Assembly: GCA_016462625.1 (NCBI GenBank)
Contig: JAEMSV010000167.1
Location: 1 to 6,405 of the forward strand
Source of the DNA: Solirubrobacteraceae bacterium
GTDB taxonomy: Bacteria; Actinomycetota; Thermoleophilia; Solirubrobacterales; Solirubrobacteraceae
DNA: 6,405 nt
Direction: 5' to 3'
The position numbers and the translations under genes are program-made. The notes under the pieces are model-generated. The model was not told the origin of the DNA. It saw nothing but the letters and a program-made list of their open reading frames with translations, and ran no database searches. Shown piece by piece: positions 1 through 5,463 of this stretch (within the stretch, counting starts at the first letter, position 1; every line of letters begins with the position of its first letter).

Positions 1-27
1 TGGGTTGCGATGTGGGAGATCGTGGGA
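1..27 (+). promoter_or_regulatory. Probable MraZ operator (TGGG direct repeats)
   Basis: TGGG occurs at 1-4, 13-16 and 23-26. The last two form an exact GTGGGA direct repeat (12-17 and 22-27) with a 10-bp period, one helical turn, so both boxes face the same side of the DNA. The first is offset by 12 bp and could be a weaker box, or part of a series cut by the window edge. MraZ of Escherichia coli is known to bind TGGGN direct repeats with a 10-bp period upstream of its own gene, and similar repeats precede mraZ in other phyla. Position just upstream of mraZ and overlap with the candidate promoter support autoregulation, which is inferred. Confidence 0.6.
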
Positions 28-33
28 TACCTT
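5..33 (+). promoter_or_regulatory. Candidate sigma70-type promoter of the dcw operon
   Basis: A TTGCGA hexamer (5-10) resembles the -35 consensus TTGACA at four of six positions. It is followed after exactly 17 bp by TACCTT (28-33), which fits the TANNNT form of the -10 element. Transcription would start at about position 40, leaving a leader of about 75 nt before mraZ. The TGGG repeats sit between the two hexamers, where a bound repressor would block RNA polymerase. This is a pattern match by eye. In GC-rich actinobacteria -35 elements are often degenerate, so the -10 is the more meaningful half. Confidence 0.4.
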
Positions 34-42
34 CGCGAATGC

Positions 43-85
43 GAGCCGAGGTGGAGGAGCTCCTCCCACTCCTCCACCTCGGCTC
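43..85 (+). promoter_or_regulatory. Perfect 17-bp stem-loop in the mraZ leader
   Basis: Bases 43-59 are exactly complementary to 69-85, giving a 17-bp uninterrupted stem with a 9-nt loop (60-68). The left arm contains GGAGGAG (53-59), a strong Shine-Dalgarno-like sequence, which is paired in the stem. The same GGAGGAG also forms a 14-bp palindrome with the following CTCCTCC (60-66), so a shorter competing hairpin is possible. No T-run follows the right arm, so it does not look like an intrinsic terminator. It begins about three bases after the transcription start inferred from the candidate promoter. Possible roles are mRNA 5'-end stabilisation, a protein-binding site on DNA or RNA, or translational control. 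Its structure is certain; its function is not known. Confidence 0.75.
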
Positions 86-114
86 AACTCCCTTCCAAGC
101 AGTCCCAGACGTAA

Positions 115-543
115 ATGGCCTTCCGCGGCACCTTCGATCACTCCCTCGACGCGAAGAACCGCCTCACGGTTCCGTCCAAGTTCCGCGCCGCCCTCAGCGG
201 CGGACTCGTGATCGCCGCCGCCATCGAGCCGTGTGTCGCGATCTGGCCGGCCGCCGACTACGACGCCTTCGTCACCCGCTCCGTCTCGCAGTTCCCCGAG
301 CTCTCGCCCGAGCGCCGCAAGTTGACCCGCTTCTTCTCCGCCAACGCCTTCGATGCCGAACTGGATTCGGCGGGTCGCGTGATGGTTCCTCCCAAGCTCC
401 TCGCGCACGCGGGCCTGACGAAGGAGGCCGTGGTCGTCGGAGCCGACGGCTCGCTCGAGCTGTGGGACCGCACGCGCTGGGCGGAGTACGAGGACGACAT
501 CTCCCCTGAAGACATCACCCAGTCCCTTGGCCATCCTTCTTGA
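115..543 (+). CDS. mraZ: Transcriptional regulator MraZ
   Basis: A 142-residue protein of normal family length. MraZ is a DNA-binding protein with two AbrB-like (SpoVT-AbrB/MraZ) half-domains that forms ring-shaped oligomers and binds the operator in front of its own operon. Both half-domain signatures are visible: DAKNRLTVPSKFR at residues 12-24 and DSAGRVMVPPKLLAHAGL at 84-101. The first copy carries Asn where the family DxxGR motif usually has Gly, while Asp12 and Arg16 are kept. The ATG at 115 is chosen because MAFRGTFDHSLDAK aligns with the usual MraZ N-terminus (E. coli begins MFRG). There is no Shine-Dalgarno sequence in the 25 bases before it. First gene of the cluster; rsmH begins one base after its stop codon. 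It probably represses the operon through the TGGG repeats upstream, as in E. coli; this is inferred. Confidence 0.95.
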   Translation: MAFRGTFDHSLDAKNRLTVPSKFRAALSGGLVIAAAIEPCVAIWPAADYDAFVTRSVSQFPELSPERRKLTRFFSANAFDAELDSAGRVMVPPKLLAHAGLTKEAVVVGADGSLELWDRTRWAEYEDDISPEDITQSLGHPS

Positions 544-544
544 C

Positions 545-1486
545 ATGACCATTCACGTCCCGGTCCTTGCCGCTGAGGCGATCGGGCTGCTCGACCCGCA
601 GCCCGGGGAGACCGTGGTCGACTGCACCTTCGGCGCGGGCGGCCACGCGCGCCTGCTCGCCGACCGCATCGGCGCCGAAGGCACGCTGATCGCGATCGAC
701 CGCGACCCCGACGCCGAGGCGCGGTTCGACACCTTCGCCGCCGAGGTCGCCTGCCACACGCGCTTCATCCGCGCCTCGTTCGTCGAGGGGCTCGAGCTCC
801 TCCGCGACGAGGGCGCCCAGGTCGACGGGGTCCTCATGGACCTGGGCATCAGCTCGATGCAGGTCGACACGCGCGAACGGGGCTTCGCCTACGCGTACGA
901 CGCGCCGCTCGACATGCGCATGGACACCGAGCAGGAGCTCGACGCGCGCGAGCTCGTCAACACCTGGGATCAGCGCCGGATCGCCAGGCTGCTGAAGGAG
1001 CTGGGGGAGGAGCGGCACGCCGGGCGCATCGCCGCCGCCATCGTGCGCGCACGCGAGAAGCAGCCCATCGAGACGACGACCGAGCTGGTCGACGTCATCA
1101 CCGAGTCCATCCCCGCGCCCGTCCGTTTCGCAGGCGGTCATCCCGCCAAGCGCTCGTTCCAGGCGATCCGCATCGCGGTCAACGGCGAGCTCGACCAGAT
1201 CGACGACGCGCTGCCCCTCGCGTGGGAGATCCTCCGGGTCGATGGACGATTTGCAGGGATTTCGTTCCATAGCCTGGAAGACCGGCGCGTGAAGCGCTTC
1301 CTCGCCGACCGCGCCCAGGGCTGCATCTGCCCGCCGGAGCTGCCGGTCTGCGTGTGTGAGCGCGAGCCCGCGGCCGCCCTGATGTCCCGGAAGTCGATCC
1401 AGCCCTCGGCGGGCGAGATCGCGGACAACCCGCGCGCGAAGTCGGCCCGGCTCCGCGGCGCACGCAAGCTCAGGGAGGGGATGTGA
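545..1486 (+). CDS. rsmH: 16S rRNA (cytosine(1402)-N(4))-methyltransferase RsmH (MraW)
   Basis: A 313-residue cytoplasmic SAM-dependent methyltransferase that methylates N4 of C1402 in 16S rRNA, at the decoding centre. Family motifs occur in order: substrate-end HVPVL (4-8), SAM-binding DCTFGAGGHA (26-35), acidic AIDRDP (50-55), DLGISSMQVD (99-108), HPAKRSFQAIRIAVNGE (199-215) and SFHSLEDRRVK (240-250). A CxC...CxC cluster (Cys260, 262, 269, 271) near the C-terminus looks able to bind a metal and is, as I recall, shared by many RsmH proteins. The ATG at 545 is preferred because HVPVL normally lies within a few residues of the N-terminus. An in-frame TTG at 527, overlapping mraZ by 17 nt, would add six residues. 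Neither start has a clear ribosome binding site, so translation probably depends on coupling to mraZ, whose stop is one base upstream. Codons at 1244-1280 are unusually A/T-rich for this gene. Confidence 0.96.
   Translation: MTIHVPVLAAEAIGLLDPQPGETVVDCTFGAGGHARLLADRIGAEGTLIAIDRDPDAEARFDTFAAEVACHTRFIRASFVEGLELLRDEGAQVDGVLMDLGISSMQVDTRERGFAYAYDAPLDMRMDTEQELDARELVNTWDQRRIARLLKELGEERHAGRIAAAIVRAREKQPIETTTELVDVITESIPAPVRFAGGHPAKRSFQAIRIAVNGELDQIDDALPLAWEILRVDGRFAGISFHSLEDRRVKRFLADRAQGCICPPELPVCVCEREPAAALMSRKSIQPSAGEIADNPRAKSARLRGARKLREGM
1472..1480 (+). promoter_or_regulatory. Ribosome binding site of the ftsL-like gene
   Basis: AGGGAGGGG includes GGAGG at 1474-1478, seven bases before the ATG at 1486. 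It is the best Shine-Dalgarno match in front of any gene in this window. It decides the start of the ftsL-like gene at 1486, although the GTG at 1483 is also in frame one codon earlier. Confidence 0.75.
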
Positions 1487-2298
1487 TGGCCAGGACCGCT
1501 GCGGCATCAGCACGGAAGCCCGCGACGTCCGGCCGCCGCCGGACCGCATCGACGCGCACACCCACACGTGCACGTCGCGTCTCCGGTCCCTCGGGCGGCG
1601 TTCGCGCCTCGGCGGCTGCGGCCATCGCGCCCCGCGCAGCTGCGATCTCGATTCCGTCGCCGCCTCGGCTCGTCCATGCGGCGCGCGGGTTCTCGTTGCA
1701 GCGCTCGCTGTCCGGGCTCCTGCGGGGTCGCGCGTGGATCGGCGTGCTCACGGTGCTGCTGCTCGGCATCGTCTTCATGCAGGTCCACATGCTCAAGCTG
1801 AACACCGGGATCTCCCGCGCGGTGGAGACCTCGGGGACGCTCGAGCGCCAGAACGCGCAGCTCCGCCAGGAGGTCTCGCAGCTCGGTGCGGCCGACCAGA
1901 TCGAGGACACCGCGACGGCCCTCGGCATGGTCATGCCGCAGCCGGGCTCGGTGCGCTACCTCGGCGCGGGCGACGCGACCGCCGACGCCAAGCGCGCGGC
2001 GTCGACGATGACGGCACCCGATCCGCAGGCGGCCTCAACGGCGGCGGCGGCGCAGGCGGCTGCTGCGACGACGACGGCGCCCGTGACCGCGGCGCCCCCG
2101 GCCACCCAGACCGCTCCGCCCGCGGCGGCGACCACCGCAGCTCCCGTTCAGACCCAGGCGCCGGTGCAGCAGCAGGCGCCGGTGACCCAGCAGCCTCAGC
2201 AGCAGGCGCCGGTGACGCAGCAGCAGACACCGGCTGCGGCGACCGGTGCGGCCGCACCGACGGACGCGACGGGCGGCGCGACGCCCGTTACGCCGTGA
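1486..2298 (+). CDS. ftsL: FtsL-like cell division protein with long low-complexity tail
   Basis: A 270-residue predicted bitopic membrane protein in the position of FtsL, the divisome subunit that with FtsB and FtsQ activates septal peptidoglycan synthesis by FtsW/FtsI. Residues 1-82 are a cytoplasmic segment rich in Arg, Ala, Ser, Thr and Pro, with 17 basic and no acidic residues. About 83-103 is a single transmembrane helix (around VLTVLLLGIVF). About 105-140 is a coiled-coil-like stretch (TLERQNAQLRQEVSQL), followed by ATALGMVMPQPGSVRYL (143-159), a typical FtsL/DivIC end motif. Residues 165-270 form an Ala/Thr/Pro/Gln-rich extracytoplasmic tail with repeated APVTQQ, not part of ordinary FtsL proteins, which are usually about 90-130 residues. 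The start is set by a good ribosome binding site and by the TGATG overlap with rsmH. No in-frame ATG or GTG lies between the start and the membrane helix, so the basic N-terminus is probably real. The stop overlaps the ftsI start (GTGA). FtsL is assigned from topology, end motif and synteny; sequence conservation is weak in this family. Confidence 0.8.
   Translation: MARTAAASARKPATSGRRRTASTRTPTRARRVSGPSGGVRASAAAAIAPRAAAISIPSPPRLVHAARGFSLQRSLSGLLRGRAWIGVLTVLLLGIVFMQVHMLKLNTGISRAVETSGTLERQNAQLRQEVSQLGAADQIEDTATALGMVMPQPGSVRYLGAGDATADAKRAASTMTAPDPQAASTAAAAQAAAATTTAPVTAAPPATQTAPPAAATTAAPVQTQAPVQQQAPVTQQPQQQAPVTQQQTPAAATGAAAPTDATGGATPVTP
2155..2226 (+). repeat. 30-bp tandem repeat inside the ftsL-like gene
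   Basis: Two adjacent 30-bp units (2167-2196 and 2197-2226) match at 27 of 30 positions and are identical over their first 20 bases. A shorter copy of the core CAGGCGCCGGTG precedes them at 2155-2166. Each unit encodes ten residues of the type QQQAPVTQQ plus one, so a change in copy number keeps the reading frame. CAG-rich tracts of this kind readily expand or contract by slipped-strand replication. Confidence 0.85.
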
Positions 2299-3962
2299 GC
2301 CCATCGCTCTCGCAGCGGCGGATCGGCCTGCTCTTCCTCGTCTTCTGTCTGCTTCTGGCCGCCGCGGCCGGGCGGGCGGCCTGGCTCGGCGTGGTCCGGG
2401 CCGACACCCTGAAGTCGGCCGCTGCGACGCAGCAGCGGGCGCAGGTCGAGGTCCCCGCGCATCGCGGCACGATCAGCGATCGGCGCGGCGTGGAGCTCGC
2501 GGTCAGCCAGCCGGCATCGGACATCAGCGCGACGCCCTACCTCGTGAAGGACCCGCAGAAGGCCGCGGCCAAGCTCGCGCCCCTCATCGAGCGGCCCGAG
2601 GGCGAGATCCTGAGCAAGCTCACCACGCGCGGCAGCGGCTTCGAGTACCTGGCCCGCCGGGTGCCCGCGACCCGCGCGCAGAAGGTCGAGCGCCTGAAGA
2701 TCGCCGGGATCGACGCGACGCCGACCAGCCGGCGCGAGTACCCGCGCAACTGGCTCGCCGCACAGGTTCTCGGGACCGTCGGCTCGGAGGGCGACGGCCT
2801 CGCGGGGTTGGAGTACCGCTACGACAAGCTCCTGCACGGCCGGGACGGCAAGCGCAGCGTCGTGCGCGACGCCACCGGCGAGGCGATCAACATCAAGGAC
2901 CCGCAGCGCGCGCTGCCGGGCAAGGACATCCAGCTCACGCTCGACGCCGGCATCCAGGCCGAGGTCGAGGAGGTCCTCGGTGAGGTCGGCAAGAAGTACC
3001 AGCCGAAGGGCGCGACCGCCGTCGTCATGGACCCGCACACCGGTGACGTACTGGCCCTCGGCAACTGGCCCAAGGTCGACGCGAACAACATCGCCGGGTC
3101 GCCGCCGTACGCGCGCCAGAACCGCGCAGTGGGCTTCACGTACGAGCCGGGCTCGACGTTCAAGCCGTTCACGGTCGCCGGCGCGCTCGAAGAGCGCGAG
3201 GTCACCGAGGACACGATGTTCAACCTGCCTCCGCAGATCCAGGTGGCCGACCGGACCATCGGCGAGTCGCATGCGCGCGGCTGGGTGTCGCTGACCACCA
3301 GCCAGATCCTCGCGCAGTCGTCGAACGTCGGCACGATCATGATCGGCCAGCGGCTCGGCGGCAAGCGGTTCGACCAGTGGGTCCGCCGTTTCGGCTTCGG
3401 CAAGCCCACCGGCATCGACCTGCCCGGTGAGGAGACCGGTCTCGTGCTGCCGCTCGACAAGTACTCGGGCTCCTCGATGGGCAACCTGCCGATCGGCCAG
3501 GGCGAATCCGTGACGCCGATCCAGCAGGCGGCGGCCTACGCGGCGATCGCGAACGGCGGCATCCTGCGCCGGCCGCGGCTGATCGACAAGGTCGGCGGGA
3601 AGACCGTGCCCGCGCCGAACGGCAAGCGCGTCGTCTCCGAGCAGACCTCGAAGGAGGTCCGCGACATGCTCAAGGGCGTGGTCGCGGCGGGCGGCACGGC
3701 GAGCGAGGTCCACATCGAGGGCTACTCGCTGGCCGGCAAGACCGGCACGGCGAACAAGGTCGACGCCCAGACGGGGACCTACTCGAAGAGTAGGTACATC
3801 GCCTCGTTCGCGGGCTTCGCGCCGGCGGACGACCCCGAGCTGCTCATCACGGTGATGGTCGACGAGCCGCGCGGCGCGATCTACGGCGGCGAGGTCGCGG
3901 CTCCGCCGTTCGAGAAGATCGCCCGGTTCGCCCTGCCGTACCTGGGGATCTCCGGGAAATAG
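2295..3962 (+). CDS. ftsI: Peptidoglycan D,D-transpeptidase FtsI (class B penicillin-binding protein)
   Basis: A 555-residue membrane-anchored transpeptidase that crosslinks septal peptidoglycan, working with the glycosyltransferase FtsW and the FtsQLB complex. A short cytoplasmic N-terminus precedes one transmembrane helix (about 11-33). The class B N-terminal (dimerisation) domain starts at about 50 with the RGTISDRRGVELAV motif (57-70). The transpeptidase domain covers roughly 235-550 and has all three penicillin-binding motifs: STFK with nucleophile Ser287 and Lys290, SSN at 342-344, and KTGTA at 482-486. There is no PASTA domain after it. The GTG at 2295 is chosen because it places the membrane helix normally and forms a GTGA overlap with the ftsL stop. 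The frame stays open far upstream, but that part encodes Gly/Arg/Asp-rich shadow sequence. No Shine-Dalgarno is evident, so translation is probably coupled to ftsL. Could be named pbpB by actinobacterial convention. Confidence 0.95.
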   Translation: MSPSLSQRRIGLLFLVFCLLLAAAAGRAAWLGVVRADTLKSAAATQQRAQVEVPAHRGTISDRRGVELAVSQPASDISATPYLVKDPQKAAAKLAPLIERPEGEILSKLTTRGSGFEYLARRVPATRAQKVERLKIAGIDATPTSRREYPRNWLAAQVLGTVGSEGDGLAGLEYRYDKLLHGRDGKRSVVRDATGEAINIKDPQRALPGKDIQLTLDAGIQAEVEEVLGEVGKKYQPKGATAVVMDPHTGDVLALGNWPKVDANNIAGSPPYARQNRAVGFTYEPGSTFKPFTVAGALEEREVTEDTMFNLPPQIQVADRTIGESHARGWVSLTTSQILAQSSNVGTIMIGQRLGGKRFDQWVRRFGFGKPTGIDLPGEETGLVLPLDKYSGSSMGNLPIGQGESVTPIQQAAAYAAIANGGILRRPRLIDKVGGKTVPAPNGKRVVSEQTSKEVRDMLKGVVAAGGTASEVHIEGYSLAGKTGTANKVDAQTGTYSKSRYIASFAGFAPADDPELLITVMVDEPRGAIYGGEVAAPPFEKIARFALPYLGISGK

Positions 3963-4023
3963 ACGCCAAGCCTCGTACGCCCACCGGCGATGCACCCGGG
4001 CTTCCTGGGAAGATCGTCGGCTG
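3963..4023 (+). other. 61-nt intergenic gap between ftsI and murE
   Basis: This is the only gap of more than one base between genes here. It holds no T-run or stable hairpin that would act as a terminator and no convincing promoter. GGGAAG (4007-4012), 11 bases before the murE ATG, is a weak and rather distant Shine-Dalgarno candidate. It lies in the small imperfect palindrome CTTCCTGGGAAG (4001-4012). murE is most likely read from the same transcript as ftsI. Confidence 0.5.
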
Positions 4024-5463
4024 ATGCTCCTGCAGGACGTCATCCCCGCGGCGGCGGGCACCTCGGCCGGGGCCGTGGACATCACGGCGCTGGCGTACGA
4101 CAACCGGAAGGTCGAGCCGGGAACGCTGTTCTTCTGCGTGCCCGGATTCACCCGGGACGGCCACGACTTCGCGCCCGAGGCGGTGGAGCGTGGCGCCGCG
4201 GCGCTCGTGGTGCAGCGTCGGCTCGGGCTCGGCGTGCCGGAGGTGCTCGTCGACGACGTGCGGGCGGCGATGGCTCCGGCCGCGGCGGCACTCCATGGCG
4301 ATCCGACCGCGGCGCTCGACGTCGTCGGCATCACCGGGACCAACGGCAAGACGACCACCGCGTTCCTGATCCGGGCGCTGCTCGAGGCCGCCGGACGGCA
4401 GACGGGCCTCCTCGGGACGGTCCAGCAGGTCGTCGGGGGCGTGGCGACCGACGCGGTGCGCACGACCCCCGAGGCCATCGACCTGCAGGCCACGTTCGCG
4501 GCGATGCGCGACGGCGGTGACCGCGCGTGCGTCATGGAGGTCAGCTCCCATGCCCTCGAGCTGCGGCGGGCCGACGCGATCCACTGGGACGTCGCCGTCT
4601 TCACCAACCTGACCCAGGACCATCTCGACTTCCATCCGACGATGGAGGACTACTTCGCGGCCAAGCGCCGGCTGTTCGAGGCGGCGCCGGGCGTTTCGGT
4701 CATCAACGTCGACGACCCATACGGCCGGCGGCTGGCCGAGGGGCTCCCGCGTGCTGTGACCTACGGCATCGAGGCGCCCTCCGCCGCGCTGCGGGCCGAG
4801 GACGTGCGCTTCGACCTGCAGGGCTCGTCCTTCCGCCTGGGCGGCACCGAGTTCTCCGTCCCGCTCCCCGGCCGCTTCAACGTCCTGAACGCGCTCGCCG
4901 CGATCGCGTCCGCGCGGGCCCTGGGGATCGGCGACGCGACGATCGCCGCCGCGCTTGCGGAAGCCGCGCGGGCGCCGGGACGATTCGAGCCGATCGACGA
5001 GGGGCAGCCCTTCGCGGTGCTCGTGGACTACGCCCACACCCCGGATTCGCTCGACAACGTCTTGCGCGCCGCCCGAGCACTGACCGGCGGCCGCGTGCTG
5101 AGCGTCTTCGGCTGCGGCGGAGACCGCGATCGCGGCAAGCGCCCGCAGATGGGCGAGATCTCGGCGCGGCTCGCCGACCACACCGTCGTGACCAGCGACA
5201 ACCCGCGCTCCGAGGACCCGCAGGCGATCGTCGACGAGATCATGGCCGGGATCGTCGACCGCGGCGAGGTGGAGGCGATCGTCGACCGGCGCGAGGCGAT
5301 CGCGGCGGCGGTGGCGCAGGCACGGCCGGGCGACGTCGTCGTCATCGCGGGCAAGGGGCACGAGCAGGGTCAGGAGTTCGCCGGGGGCGAGAAGCTGCCG
5401 TTCGATGATGCGACCGTCGCGCGGGACGCGCTGCGGGCGCTGGCGGGGACGACGTCCTCCTGA
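4024..5463 (+). CDS. murE: UDP-N-acetylmuramoyl-L-alanyl-D-glutamate--2,6-diaminopimelate ligase MurE
   Basis: A 479-residue cytoplasmic Mur ligase. It adds the third peptide residue to UDP-MurNAc-L-Ala-D-Glu with ATP hydrolysis. The N-terminal domain (about 1-95) contains AYDNRKVEPGTLFFCVPG (24-41), which binds the nucleotide sugar. The central ATPase domain has the P-loop GITGTNGKTTT (102-112, Lys109), TTPE (147-150), MEVSSHAL (171-178), TNLTQDHLDFH (194-204) and Lys214 in FAAKRRLF, the lysine that is carbamylated in the family. The C-terminal domain (about 315-479) has DYAHTPDSLDN (335-345), GCGGDRDRGKRP (363-374), DNPR (392-395) and GKGHE (443-447). DNPR is the established marker for meso-DAP rather than L-lysine use, so DAP-type peptidoglycan is predicted. 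The ATG at 4024 fits the family N-terminus, and the codons upstream offer only CTG. The stop overlaps the murF ATG. Confidence 0.96.
   Translation: MLLQDVIPAAAGTSAGAVDITALAYDNRKVEPGTLFFCVPGFTRDGHDFAPEAVERGAAALVVQRRLGLGVPEVLVDDVRAAMAPAAAALHGDPTAALDVVGITGTNGKTTTAFLIRALLEAAGRQTGLLGTVQQVVGGVATDAVRTTPEAIDLQATFAAMRDGGDRACVMEVSSHALELRRADAIHWDVAVFTNLTQDHLDFHPTMEDYFAAKRRLFEAAPGVSVINVDDPYGRRLAEGLPRAVTYGIEAPSAALRAEDVRFDLQGSSFRLGGTEFSVPLPGRFNVLNALAAIASARALGIGDATIAAALAEAARAPGRFEPIDEGQPFAVLVDYAHTPDSLDNVLRAARALTGGRVLSVFGCGGDRDRGKRPQMGEISARLADHTVVTSDNPRSEDPQAIVDEIMAGIVDRGEVEAIVDRREAIAAAVAQARPGDVVVIAGKGHEQGQEFAGGEKLPFDDATVARDALRALAGTTSS

Noticed and set aside
43..85. Intrinsic terminator of an upstream gene
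   Set aside because: The stem is strong enough, but no T-run follows the right arm and the element lies between the promoter candidate and mraZ. An upstream gene lies outside the window, so a terminator role cannot be fully excluded.
12..509. A plus-strand open frame beginning in the mraZ leader
   Set aside because: It overlaps mraZ in another frame and encodes an Arg/Pro-rich sequence with no family resemblance.
527..544. TTG at 527 as the rsmH start
   Set aside because: It would overlap mraZ by 17 nt and add six residues before the normal family N-terminus, with no ribosome binding site. The ATG at 545 fits better.
260..1486. The CxC...CxC cysteine cluster of RsmH as a novel metal site
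   Set aside because: As I recall, similar C-terminal cysteine pairs are widespread in RsmH proteins, so it is noted in the gene entry but not treated as new.
515..1573. A 352-codon minus-strand open frame opposite rsmH
   Set aside because: It covers nearly all of rsmH antisense, and its composition is that of a shadow frame.
1734..2294. Possible N-terminal extension of FtsI, since the frame is open upstream of the GTG
   Set aside because: The extension would be Gly/Arg/Asp-rich shadow sequence read through ftsL. The GTG at 2295 gives a normal class B PBP N-terminus and a GTGA overlap.
2196..4607. An 803-codon open frame on the minus strand opposite ftsI and murE
   Set aside because: It lies antisense to two genes with intact catalytic motifs, is rich in Arg, Ala, Asp and Leu, and has no recognisable domain. 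Long antisense open frames are expected in GC-rich coding DNA.
3847..5361. A 504-codon minus-strand open frame opposite murE
   Set aside because: Mirror frame of murE with low-complexity Arg/Asp/Val/Gly composition, no domain and no supporting start context.
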